From an uncultured Draconibacterium sp. (GTDB lineage Bacteria; Bacteroidota; Bacteroidia; Bacteroidales; Prolixibacteraceae): a DNA stretch of 64,000 nucleotides. How positions within the stretch are numbered: the stretch's first letter is position 1; every line of letters begins with the position of its first letter. The notes beneath the pieces are model-generated. The model saw only the letters and a program-made list of their open reading frames with translations, ran no database searches and was not told where the DNA came from. Location: positions 2,458,001 to 2,522,000 of the forward strand of contig NZ_OY775906.1 of the NCBI RefSeq assembly GCF_963675065.1. The letters are read 5' to 3'. The translations under genes and the position numbers were made by a program. Below are positions 24,936 through 33,258 of this stretch, one piece after another.

Positions 24936-25041
24936 CAAAACATACCTTATTGATTGTCATAAATTCAATCGATAATAATGAAGCAATATAACCGAATTCT
25001 ATATTCCTCTTCAAAATAGTAGATTAAAGAAAGAAAAAAGT

Positions 25042-25072
25042 TTTGTAAAAATAATTTCTAGAGTTACTTTTG
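25042..25072 (+). promoter_or_regulatory. Promoter of tRNA-Pro
   Basis: TTTG (25042-25045), exactly 19 bp, then TACTTTTG (25065-25072): a full match to the Bacteroidota consensus TTTG-N19-TAnnTTTG. Transcription would begin a few bases before the tRNA at 25084. Confidence 0.88.
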
Positions 25073-25083
25073 CAATCCTGATT

Positions 25084-25158
25084 CGGGATGTGGCGCAGTC
25101 CGGTTAGCGTACTGGTCTGGGGGACCAGGGGTCGCAGGTTCAAATCCTGTCATCCCGA
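25084..25158 (+). tRNA. tRNA-Pro(GGG)
   Basis: A complete cloverleaf. The acceptor stem is CGGGATG/CATCCCG with discriminator A. The D-arm is GCGC...GCGT, and the anticodon stem CTGGT/ACCAG holds loop CTGGGGG (anticodon GGG). The T-arm is GCAGG TTCAAAT CCTGT. The C1-G72 first pair is typical of proline tRNAs. No CCA is encoded. It is flanked by a consensus promoter and a strong terminator and marks the left border of the xylan locus. Confidence 0.96.
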
Positions 25159-25165
25159 CTCATTT

Positions 25166-25208
25166 AAAGCTTGATAATCATCAGATTATTGAGCTTTTTC
25201 TTTTTATA
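25166..25208 (+). terminator. Terminator of tRNA-Pro
   Basis: A 14-bp stem (25166-25179 with 25184-25197, two G-T pairs) with an ATCA loop, followed by TTCTTTTT. Confidence 0.88.
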
Positions 25209-25263
25209 AGCTTTTCTGGATTAACTTAGATCACCTTATTCTGTTCGTTGCAAGGTTGCTTCG

Positions 25264-26478
25264 TTAGACTTCATCCTCCAGCATAAATTCAATTCCATGC
25301 ATAAGCCCATCCAGCTCGGCAAGTCCTTTTAAACGTCCGATTAGCGGATATCCGGGATTGTAATCGTATTTGTAATCGTCCATAATCCGTATGCCATGAT
25401 CGGGTCGTACAGGCATTTTAACATCGCTTCTGCCTGCTTGTATTCTGCGCTTCTGCTCTTTTATCAGGGCGAACATTATTTTCATCATATTCTGCGAACC
25501 GGTTAAATGCCCCGATTCGTAAAAACTACCATCCTCATGCAGCAGGGTATTTCGTAAATGAACAAAATGAATACGGTCATGGGTTTTTTCGATCACCTCC
25601 AACAAGTCGTTTTCTTTTCGTGCAGAGAGCGATCCAGCGCAAAAAGTTACGCCGTTGTTTGGAGAAGTGTTTGCATTAAAAAGCCACTCGTAGTCATCTA
25701 GCTGACCAATAATACGAGGTAGTCCCAATACCGGAAACGGTGGATCATCAGGATGGATGGCCAGTTTTACTCCTGCTTCTTCAGCCACCGGAATTACATC
25801 GTCGAGAAAAGCTTTTAAATTCTTCCGTAACTGTTCTTTCCCAATGCTCTTGTAACGATCAATAAACTCCAGAAAAAGGCCTTTAGGGTCGGAAACCGAA
25901 CCATCAATAACTCCGTCGATAAACCCCTGTGTAACCACAATTATATTGTAAGCCAACTCTTCTGCTTCCTTTTCTGTCATTTTCTCAAAAACGGCTTTAG
26001 CATTTTCAACAATGTCGGCTGGATAATCGGCTTCTGCTCCCGGGCGTTTCAGAATAAAAACATCGAAAGCCACAAAAGTGGGAAAATCAAAATACATCGA
26101 TTCACCTCCATTTTTTAGCTTGAAATGCAGATCGGTTCGTGCCCAGTCTAAAACAGGCATAAAATTGTAGCAAATGGTGTCGATGCCACATTCGCCAAGG
26201 TTTCGCACCGATTGTTGGTAATTGGCAATTAAACGTTCGCGTTCGTTCGAACAGATTTTTATCCCCTCTGAAACCGGAAGGCTTTCCACAACACTCCAAC
26301 GCATGCCTCTTTTTTCAATGGCTGCTTTTACCTTCAAAATCTCGTCAACCGGCCAAACTTCTCCATTTGGAATGTGATGTAGAGCTGTAACTACTCCTTC
26401 TACCCCCATTTGCTGCAAATCATCGAGAGTTACCAAATCTTTCTCTCCAAACCAACGCCACGTTTTTTCTAAAGCCAT
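25264..26478 (-). CDS. uxuA: Mannonate dehydratase
   Basis: A cytosolic 404-residue enzyme that dehydrates D-mannonate to 2-keto-3-deoxygluconate in glucuronate breakdown. It opens with the family's TWRWFGEKDLVTLDDLQQMG and VTALHHIPNGEVWP, then WSVVESLPVSEGIK. The metal-site region KLAIHPDDPPFPVLGLPRI and FCAGSLSARKENDLLE follow, then HFVHLRN and the C-terminal MPVRPDHG and NPGYPLIGR. It is the last gene of a minus-strand run led by GH115. It uses the glucuronate released by GH115/GH67 once that has been isomerised and reduced; the isomerase gene uxaC is not in this window. Confidence 0.97.
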   Translation of the reverse strand: MALEKTWRWFGEKDLVTLDDLQQMGVEGVVTALHHIPNGEVWPVDEILKVKAAIEKRGMRWSVVESLPVSEGIKICSNERERLIANYQQSVRNLGECGIDTICYNFMPVLDWARTDLHFKLKNGGESMYFDFPTFVAFDVFILKRPGAEADYPADIVENAKAVFEKMTEKEAEELAYNIIVVTQGFIDGVIDGSVSDPKGLFLEFIDRYKSIGKEQLRKNLKAFLDDVIPVAEEAGVKLAIHPDDPPFPVLGLPRIIGQLDDYEWLFNANTSPNNGVTFCAGSLSARKENDLLEVIEKTHDRIHFVHLRNTLLHEDGSFYESGHLTGSQNMMKIMFALIKEQKRRIQAGRSDVKMPVRPDHGIRIMDDYKYDYNPGYPLIGRLKGLAELDGLMHGIEFMLEDEV

Positions 26479-26533
26479 TTTCTATCTATTTATATTTTTT
26501 TGCATGAACATAGTAAACATGAAATATACCTCC

Positions 26534-26588
26534 TGCAGATCTCGCCGATAAATTACCTTCGTGTTTGAATAACTCCGCGATATCTGCA
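26534..26588. promoter_or_regulatory. Inverted repeat upstream of uxuA
   Basis: TGCAGATCTCGC (26534-26545) and GCGATATCTGCA (26577-26588) are inverted copies with one mismatch, 31 bp apart. They lie 56-110 bp before the uxuA start, beside the hairpin that follows the SDR gene. This could be an operator pair or a leader hairpin. Confidence 0.5.
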
Positions 26589-26607
26589 AGTAATATTCAG
26601 CACATTA

Positions 26608-26657
26608 AAAATAACGAAAGTGGCAACACCAAAACAGGTACACCACTTTCGTTTTAT
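26608..26657. terminator. Hairpin between the SDR gene and uxuA
   Basis: An 11-bp perfect stem AACGAAAGTGG/CCACTTTCGTT (26613-26623 with 26643-26653) encloses a 19-base loop. A-rich and T-rich flanks lie on both sides, so the minus strand reads stem then ATTTTT. It probably ends or attenuates transcription after the SDR gene, giving uxuA its own expression level. Confidence 0.7.
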
Positions 26658-26696
26658 CTATTACTTAAACAAATTAAATATAGTCGGGTTCAATTT

Positions 26697-27503
26697 TTAC
26701 ACACCGCTAAACGAGCTAAAACCACCATCAACAGGAAGAATTACACCTGTTATGAATGATGCCGCATCGGAGCATAAAAACTGCACCGCTCCGTTTAGTT
26801 CTTTTATATCGCCAAAGCGCCCCATTGGTGTGCGGGCAATAACTTTTTTACTACGCTCGGTGTACGACCCATCTGGATTGATCAAAACATTCCGGTTCTG
26901 GTCGCCAATAAAAAAGCCCGGAGCAATTGCATTCACTCTGATCTTTTCGCTGAATTTGGTCGCCATTTCCATGGCCATCCACTGCGTAAAAATGTTAATA
27001 GCCGTTTTGGCTGTTGAGTAGCCTAAAACCCTTGTAATGGCCGAATAAGTAGCCATCGATGAAATGGTAATGATACTTCCCTCTCCCCTGTTTGCCATGG
27101 CTTCGCCAAACACCAGACTTGGATAAACTGTTCCATTCATATTCAAATCGTTCACCCGTTCGAAGTCTTCGATTTTCATATCAAAAACAGTCTGCTCCTC
27201 GGTTAAGGTAGCCCCCGGGAGATTTCCTCCGGCAGCATTTATTAGGATGTCAATCTGCCCCCATTTCTCAAGAATTGCATCGCGGGTTTGTTTCAAATCA
27301 CTCATCTCCAAAACACTCGAAACAAAACCTATGGCCTCGCCTCCAAGTTGTTTCAGTTCTTCAACCCGGTTATTTACATTATCTTCGCGAATATCAAGCA
27401 CGGCCACTTTAACGCCAGCCTCAATTAAACTGCGGGCGATACTTCCTCCTAAAACTCCACCACCACCTGTTACTATGGCAACCTTATCTTTTAAACTAAA
27501 CAT
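26697..27503 (-). CDS. SDR-family D-mannonate oxidoreductase (fructuronate reductase)
   Basis: A cytosolic classical short-chain dehydrogenase (268 residues). It has a Rossmann motif TGGGGVLGGSIA, DIRE at the end of beta-2, the NAAGG motif, and the catalytic Ser (ISSMATYS) with Tyr-x3-Lys (YSTAK). NAIAPGFF follows, and it ends ITGVILPVDGG. This length and the NRNVLINPDGSYTERS insert are typical of the SDR that replaces UxuB in Bacteroidota glucuronate pathways. The assignment relies on its neighbours uxuA and the two alpha-glucuronidases. It starts 18 bp after the GH43 stop, in the same operon. Confidence 0.88.
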   Translation of the reverse strand: MFSLKDKVAIVTGGGGVLGGSIARSLIEAGVKVAVLDIREDNVNNRVEELKQLGGEAIGFVSSVLEMSDLKQTRDAILEKWGQIDILINAAGGNLPGATLTEEQTVFDMKIEDFERVNDLNMNGTVYPSLVFGEAMANRGEGSIITISSMATYSAITRVLGYSTAKTAINIFTQWMAMEMATKFSEKIRVNAIAPGFFIGDQNRNVLINPDGSYTERSKKVIARTPMGRFGDIKELNGAVQFLCSDAASFITGVILPVDGGFSSFSGV

Positions 27504-27521
27504 TTCTATTTCTTATAAAAT

Positions 27522-28493
27522 TTATTCTGCAGTACCTTCAATTGTAATAATTTTTCCTTCGGCATCATACTCCATCTCCACAACTTTCAGACTGCGCAGC
27601 CAGGTTTTGCCATTTGAAGGTACACAATCGTGATGGAACAAGTACCATTTGCCTTTAAATTCAACAATTGAATGGTGTGTTGTCCAGCCCACAACCGGCG
27701 TTAAAATTACACCCTGATAAGTAAACGGGCCATAAGGATTGTCGCCAATAGCATAACACAGTTTGTGCGTGTTCCCGGTTGAATACGAGAAGTAATATTT
27801 GCCGTTGTATTTGTGCATCCATGAGGCTTCGAAGAAACGTCGGTCGTGATCACTGGCTTTTATCGGCTCGCCGTTTTCATCCAGAATGACCAATGCTTTT
27901 GGTTCTTCGCCAAACTCCAGCATATCGTCGCTTAGTTTGGCAACTCTTGCCGGCAATGCCTGCTCATCGTCGGCAGGTTCCTGCCCGCATTCAATGGCTT
28001 TGTTGTCGCGGTAACGCTGCAACTGGCCACCCCACAAACCACCAAAATACATGTAGTAGCTACCATCTTCATCCTCAAAAACGCAAGGATCAATGGAGTA
28101 ACTTCCTTTCATAGGTGCCTCTTGTGGAACAAACGGTCCCTCAGGTTTATCGCTGATAGCTACACCAATGCGAAAAATATCGGTTTGGTCTTTCAAAGGA
28201 AAGTACAGGTAATACTTCCCGTCTTTAAAGGCACAGTCGCTATCCCACAACTGACGGCCTGCCCAAGGTATATCTTTTACATCCAACACATTTCCATGGT
28301 CGGTTACCTCACCATCAATATCTTCCATCGAGAAAACATGGTAATCGCGCATATCAAAATGATCGCCATTGTCATTTTCAGGAATTCCCGACTCCACATC
28401 ATGCGAAGGATAAATGTATATTTTTCCGTTAAAAACGTGTGCTGCCGGATCGGCAGTATAAAGGTTGTCAACAAGGTATCGTGCTTTCTTCAT
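27522..28493 (-). CDS. Leaderless (cytosolic) GH43 glycosidase
   Basis: 323 residues with a five-bladed propeller of family GH43 and no signal peptide. The catalytic base is Asp15 in TADPAAHVFNG, the pKa-modulating Asp is in YSIDPCVFEDEDG, and the catalytic acid Glu is in FFEASWMHKYNGKYY. HHSIVEFKGKWYLFHHD near the end is also typical. It would split short xylo- or arabinoxylo-oligosaccharides (beta-xylosidase or alpha-L-arabinofuranosidase) after import by the neighbouring symporter. It closely resembles the first domain of the exported GH43-CBM6 gene at 61135. A (CTAA)9 repeat lies 97 bp upstream of its start. Confidence 0.9.
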   Translation of the reverse strand: MKKARYLVDNLYTADPAAHVFNGKIYIYPSHDVESGIPENDNGDHFDMRDYHVFSMEDIDGEVTDHGNVLDVKDIPWAGRQLWDSDCAFKDGKYYLYFPLKDQTDIFRIGVAISDKPEGPFVPQEAPMKGSYSIDPCVFEDEDGSYYMYFGGLWGGQLQRYRDNKAIECGQEPADDEQALPARVAKLSDDMLEFGEEPKALVILDENGEPIKASDHDRRFFEASWMHKYNGKYYFSYSTGNTHKLCYAIGDNPYGPFTYQGVILTPVVGWTTHHSIVEFKGKWYLFHHDCVPSNGKTWLRSLKVVEMEYDAEGKIITIEGTAE

Positions 28494-28584
28494 TTTTCTA
28501 TAAATTTTGCTTGCTAATTACTCAATTTTCATCGTCCCAATTTAACCAAAATTTCCGGGAGCCACACAATTGCGCAACCCCCGG

Positions 28585-28627
<43 letters not shown>

Positions 28628-28640
28628 TAAATCAATTATT

Positions 28641-29786
28641 TTATTTTTCAGCATTGTTTGCTTCTTCAATTAACTTTGCCACAATACTTTTTGGCTCATT
28701 GTTTCTGTCGAATAACAAAGGATAATCAGTACGTCCGCGAATTGGGAAATTATTTTTCCACGAGGTAGCATCAGAAACACCCCACATGGTTACGCGAGTA
28801 ACTGCATCAGAATGCTTCAAAAACAGGCGAAAAAAGTCGAGCATACGTTCGTCCCACTCGTTCATTTTTTCTACCGGAACACCTTCAGTGTATGGATTCA
28901 GGCTTTGCTGATATTCAAAACTGGTAGCAATATCGGCACCAACGTCCCTGTTTCGGTTCGGCAAAATCGACATATCCAGTTCAGTAACCATTACTTTCAT
29001 TCCTTCGTTAGCATAGGCTTCGATTGCTGCTTCATAATCCTCCAGTGAAGGGCTATCCATACCGACGTGTCCCTGCATACCAATGCCATCAATACGTATT
29101 CCGTCCGCTTTTAAGTCACGTACCATCTCAACGATTGCATCGCGTTTACCGGGGAACCATTCGTTATAATCGTTGTAGTACAACTCGGCATCAGGATCGG
29201 CTTCATGTGCAAACTGGAAAGCCAGCTTAATAAAGTCGTCACCAACAATTTGGAGGAACTTACTGTTGCGCATGCTGCCATCTTCCATAATGGCTTCGTT
29301 TACAACGTCCCAACCTTTAATTTTACCTTTGTAACGGCCTACTACCGTGTAAATGTGATCTTTCATGCGCTGAATCATAACTTCACGCGAAACATCATTT
29401 CCTTCATTATCGGTAAAAAACCAGCGAGGAGCCTGCGAGTGCCAGATTAAACAATGGCCGGTTATAAATTTATCGTTTGCTACGCCAAATTCTACAAACT
29501 GATCGGGAAGTTCGAAATTGTATTCGTCTTCTCTTGGATGTATCGGTCCGCTTTTCATGCAGTTTTCGGCAACAATTGCTTGAAACTGATCTTTAATCAC
29601 CTCAGCTCCGGCAGTATCCCTTCCGGTAATTTGCCATTCATTTAAAGCTGTACCAATATGAAATTTACCGGCAAAAGCATCTTTTAAAGTTGGTGTTTTC
29701 TTCGACTGTGTCGTTGTGCCACTGTTACACGCCCCCAAAATGCCAGCTAGCAGCACCATCAAAACAAATCCATTAATTTTTTTCAT
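28641..29786 (-). CDS. GH10 endo-beta-1,4-xylanase, lipoprotein
   Basis: 381 residues. Signal peptide II with lipobox LGAC (MKKINGFVLMVLLAGILGAC), then a GH10 barrel with no accessory domain. The acid/base Glu is in WDVVNEAIMEDG (about 162) and the nucleophile Glu in VTELDMS (about 268). The HCLIWHSQAP and RVTMWGVSDATSW segments are family-typical. The residues after the Cys (NSGTTTQS) lack the acidic export signal seen on the SusD proteins, so it probably faces the periplasm and trims imported xylo-oligosaccharides. It lies in an operon with the MFS symporter and the leaderless GH43. Confidence 0.95.
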   Translation of the reverse strand: MKKINGFVLMVLLAGILGACNSGTTTQSKKTPTLKDAFAGKFHIGTALNEWQITGRDTAGAEVIKDQFQAIVAENCMKSGPIHPREDEYNFELPDQFVEFGVANDKFITGHCLIWHSQAPRWFFTDNEGNDVSREVMIQRMKDHIYTVVGRYKGKIKGWDVVNEAIMEDGSMRNSKFLQIVGDDFIKLAFQFAHEADPDAELYYNDYNEWFPGKRDAIVEMVRDLKADGIRIDGIGMQGHVGMDSPSLEDYEAAIEAYANEGMKVMVTELDMSILPNRNRDVGADIATSFEYQQSLNPYTEGVPVEKMNEWDERMLDFFRLFLKHSDAVTRVTMWGVSDATSWKNNFPIRGRTDYPLLFDRNNEPKSIVAKLIEEANNAEK

Positions 29787-29845
29787 TCTTTTATGGTTAT
29801 ATGGTTTAAAATATTTTTTCCTTCAAAACACTTCGTTGGAAATTG

Positions 29846-31300
29846 TTATTTTCTTCTTTCTATTAAGTCTTTTTGTATCTGTACTTCTTTACTTTTATTG
29901 ATTTCGTAGAAAAACAGTAAAGCAACTCCGATCAAAAACGGGATCGACGGGTAAACACTTACAAGCATTTTTGCTCCCTGTGCCACACTTTCGGGCTGAA
30001 TCAGTTCCTGACCAGCCGCCACCGCATCTTTCGACAGGTAACCGTATAAACCAAGAATCCAGGTAACAATTGCACCTCCAATGGCCAATCCGGCTTTTAA
30101 GCCCACCATCATTGCAGAAAAGATAATAGCCGTAGCACGACGATTATTAACCCACTCCGAGTAGTCGGCAACATCGGCAATCATTGCCCAAAGAATTGGT
30201 GTTGTAACACCATAGAAAAACATGTGCAGTGCCTGTGCCAGGAACATCAAACGAACATCTTCGGGATTGTAAAAGATGAAGGATACTATAAACAGAGTGG
30301 CAATAAATAAAGTTGCTCCGAATACATCGCGTTTTCCGAATTTGTTGGCTAGCTTACTGGAAACGGCAATTCCTATCATGGAGCAAATAATTCCTCCGGC
30401 GTTAAACAAACCAAACCCTGCCGATGCAACATCCGATTCAAAAAAGTTCAATCCTATGGCCGACAGTGAATCTAAAATTGGCTGAATAAAACTTTGCAGC
30501 GCCACCTCATCAACGTAATTATTGAAATAATAAACGTACGATCCACCTTTCATAGCCAGCGTTACAAAAACAAGAATAGTAAGGGTTAACATGATGATCC
30601 AGGGACGGTTTTTAAACAAATCGCTCAAATCGTCTTTTATGCTCGATTCCTGCTCAGGACTAGGAATTACACGTTCTTTTGTGGTAAGAAAAGTGATCAG
30701 CAATAGTACGGTACCGATGATGGCCATCCAGGTCATTACCGATTCAATTCCGGCGGCTTTATCGCCATTTCCTACATGCAAAATAATAGGCAACATAAAT
30801 ACCTGTACAAAAAACTGGGCAAACATTACGGCCGCAAATCGGTACGACGACAAACTGTTTCGCTCCGACATGTCGCCGGTAAGCACGCCACTTAATGCCG
30901 AATATGGCAGGTTACTGGCAGCATAAGCCAGCAGTAATAAGGTGTAAGTTCCGGCAGCGTATATAAGTTTTCCTTTGTATGAAAAATCGGGTGTTGTAAA
31001 AGCCAACAAGGCTATAACTCCCAAGGGAATGGCTGTAAACAAAATCCAGGGGCGGAATTTCCCCCATCGTGAACGTGTTCGGTCGGCTAAAGCGCCAATA
31101 ATTGGGTTAAAGCCAAAAGCAGCAACCAATCCTACCACAAGCATAATTACTGAGGCATGATCATTCTGCAGTCCATAAATGTCGGTATAGAAAAACGCAA
31201 GGAAAGTAACCAGGGTTTGAAACACGAGGTTGGCAGCCAGGTCGCCGAGGCTGTATCCAATTTTTTCCAGTACAGAAACTTTCTGTGAAGTAGTTTTCAT
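29846..31300 (-). CDS. MFS sugar:cation symporter (GPH family, XynP/XylP-like)
   Basis: An inner-membrane 12-helix transporter of 484 residues. The N-terminal EKIGYSLGDLAANLVFQT segment, DRTRSRWGKFRPW in the helix 2-3 loop and the KxRVIP central loop identify the glycoside-pentoside-hexuronide:cation symporter family. The second-half ANKFGKRDVF and MIADVADYSEW also fit. It probably carries xylose, xylobiose/xylo-oligosaccharides or glucuronate-substituted products from the periplasm into the cytosol. It lies between the esterase and GH10 genes, with a leaderless GH43 further downstream to use its cargo. Confidence 0.93.
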   Translation of the reverse strand: MKTTSQKVSVLEKIGYSLGDLAANLVFQTLVTFLAFFYTDIYGLQNDHASVIMLVVGLVAAFGFNPIIGALADRTRSRWGKFRPWILFTAIPLGVIALLAFTTPDFSYKGKLIYAAGTYTLLLLAYAASNLPYSALSGVLTGDMSERNSLSSYRFAAVMFAQFFVQVFMLPIILHVGNGDKAAGIESVMTWMAIIGTVLLLITFLTTKERVIPSPEQESSIKDDLSDLFKNRPWIIMLTLTILVFVTLAMKGGSYVYYFNNYVDEVALQSFIQPILDSLSAIGLNFFESDVASAGFGLFNAGGIICSMIGIAVSSKLANKFGKRDVFGATLFIATLFIVSFIFYNPEDVRLMFLAQALHMFFYGVTTPILWAMIADVADYSEWVNNRRATAIIFSAMMVGLKAGLAIGGAIVTWILGLYGYLSKDAVAAGQELIQPESVAQGAKMLVSVYPSIPFLIGVALLFFYEINKSKEVQIQKDLIERRK

Positions 31301-31329
31301 TTGATTTTTTATTATTTGATTTTTTTAAT

Positions 31330-33255
31330 TTAGTCTTCGGTTGTAAAAGGTGATGCAGGCAGATTTTCTTTATTCTTTAAGTTCGATCCGGCCGGGTTTC
31401 CATCCCAGGCATAACGAACGGCCACCGGTTCTTTTACACTTCTGCTCCAAACTTTAACTGTGTTTTTGCTCATCACCACAGCATTTGCCCATACAAACTT
31501 GCCATCCTCTCCTGCTATCTGAAATCCTTCGAGTTTATTGTTTGCATATAATCCCGAACCTACCGATGAGAAGGTGAGCAAAATACTTCCATCTTCTGCT
31601 TTCATCGATTCGTAAAGCGGACCTGCACTAACAATCTCATCATTTCCGTATGCCACTCTTTCGGCTTCCAAAAACAAACGACGAGCCACTTCCTTTTTGT
31701 TGAGCGGATGAATGTCGTTCCATTCGCCAATATCATAAGCTACTGCCATCCCGGTGTTTGGAAGTTCCAGTGCACGGCGTTGTGCATCGCGTGTTTCGGC
31801 CCAGCCATTTTCTACAGGTTGTTTATTCGGAACGCCAAGATTCGCCAACTGTACAAACAGGAAAGGCAAAGCAGAATTTTCCATCTGATCTCTCCAATCC
31901 ACGATCAGGTCTTTAAATAACTGACGATATTGAAAGCCACGTCCGGCGTTGGTTTCTCCCTGATACCAAATCACTCCTTTAACCGTGTACTTTTTCATCG
32001 GATTAATCAATGAGTTGTACAAACCTCCCGGACGAAATCCAAGACCACCAAAATTTGTTCTTGGAGGGTTTAACTCAGCTCCAATATGGTAGTGCCAGTC
32101 GCCGGTAATATCGATCACTTTGTTACCAACACGCACTTCGTAAGGTTTTTGTTCCACAAAACCACCTCGTCCGCCCTGGTTAAATACGCGTACCATCACC
32201 TTGTTTGTACCGGCTTTTAAAACGCCTTCAGGAATAGTATAAATTCGTGGTGGATATTGGTAAGTAATATTGCCCACAAAAGTTCCGTTTACAAAAGCTG
32301 AGTCGCTGTCGATAATACGTCCCAAGCGTAAAATGGCTTCTTCTCCGGCCAACGATTCATCCAATTCAAATTCTTTGTAAAACCATATTGATCCGTTCCA
32401 AAAGTTAACACCTTTATCCGTCCAGTAACCCGGCAGAGAAATTTGCGGCCAGCCGGAAACATCAACATCATTTTTCGACCATTTTCCTGCGCCCGGATCG
32501 TTTTTGTTAACTTCTGCTCCCCAGTTGTATCGTTTTATTTCTCCATTCTTTTCAACGTAGGCTGCGCGCATCGAATCAATCTTTTTACCTTGCTCTAACC
32601 ATTCATCGAGAAATGGTGTTACTTTATCTTTACTCAACCAGGCTTCAGCAGGTGAACCACCGATTGCGGTACTAATTATGCCAACCGGAACATCTTTAGA
32701 TTGATGAATCTTATCGGCAAAAAACCAGGCAATGGCCGAAAATTCCATAATATTTTCAGGCGTTGATGATAACCACTTTCCATCGGGATAGTCGGCTTTT
32801 TCTTGCTCAGCATTTTCGCGTGTTGAAGAACGAAAAAGGCGAATCTGGTCGGTATTTATTTTCAAAATCTCATCAGCATATAAATCCATTACCCGGCGCA
32901 ATTGCAACTCCATATTCGACTGCCCCGAAGCCAGCCAAACATCTCCAACTAAAATATCGTTTAGCTCCACGTCGTTTATCGTCATGGAATACGGACCACC
33001 GGCAGCCATTGCGTTTAGCTCAAGCTGCCAGTTTCCGTTCCTGTCTGCCTTGACTTTATATACTTCTCCTAAAAATTCAATTTTAATCTTTTCTTCGGCA
33101 TCAGCCCAACCCCAAATCGTAACCGGCTCGTTACGCTGAAGCACCATTCCATTACTTACCAAACGTGGTAATTTTACAGCAGCGTTTAGTTCTCCGCAAA
33201 ACACGAAAAGAAGTAATAATACTAAAAGACTGTACTGTATTCTATTTCTGTTCAT
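31330..33255 (-). CDS. Sialate O-acetylesterase-like / acetylxylan esterase with inserted sugar-binding domain
   Basis: 641 residues with a signal peptide. An N-terminal beta domain (PRLVSNGMVLQRNEPVTIWG) precedes an SGNH/SASA esterase domain. Its nucleophile Ser is in WLASGQSNMELQ (about 111) and the Asp/His pair in DIHPLNKKEVARR (about 512-515); GVIWYQGETNAGRG is a further block. A GH2-like jelly-roll domain (about 265-385) is inserted. In xylan loci such enzymes remove acetyl groups from xylose. The sialate name reflects family only, since no sialic acid genes are near. It starts 3 bp after the GH115 stop, indicating tight coupling. Confidence 0.88.
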   Translation of the reverse strand: MNRNRIQYSLLVLLLLFVFCGELNAAVKLPRLVSNGMVLQRNEPVTIWGWADAEEKIKIEFLGEVYKVKADRNGNWQLELNAMAAGGPYSMTINDVELNDILVGDVWLASGQSNMELQLRRVMDLYADEILKINTDQIRLFRSSTRENAEQEKADYPDGKWLSSTPENIMEFSAIAWFFADKIHQSKDVPVGIISTAIGGSPAEAWLSKDKVTPFLDEWLEQGKKIDSMRAAYVEKNGEIKRYNWGAEVNKNDPGAGKWSKNDVDVSGWPQISLPGYWTDKGVNFWNGSIWFYKEFELDESLAGEEAILRLGRIIDSDSAFVNGTFVGNITYQYPPRIYTIPEGVLKAGTNKVMVRVFNQGGRGGFVEQKPYEVRVGNKVIDITGDWHYHIGAELNPPRTNFGGLGFRPGGLYNSLINPMKKYTVKGVIWYQGETNAGRGFQYRQLFKDLIVDWRDQMENSALPFLFVQLANLGVPNKQPVENGWAETRDAQRRALELPNTGMAVAYDIGEWNDIHPLNKKEVARRLFLEAERVAYGNDEIVSAGPLYESMKAEDGSILLTFSSVGSGLYANNKLEGFQIAGEDGKFVWANAVVMSKNTVKVWSRSVKEPVAVRYAWDGNPAGSNLKNKENLPASPFTTED

Positions 33256-33258
33256 TTG

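Noticed and set aside
31330..33255. Sialic acid metabolism
   Set aside because: The esterase family name suggests it, but no sialidase, NanA or NanE gene is near; xylan deacetylation fits better.
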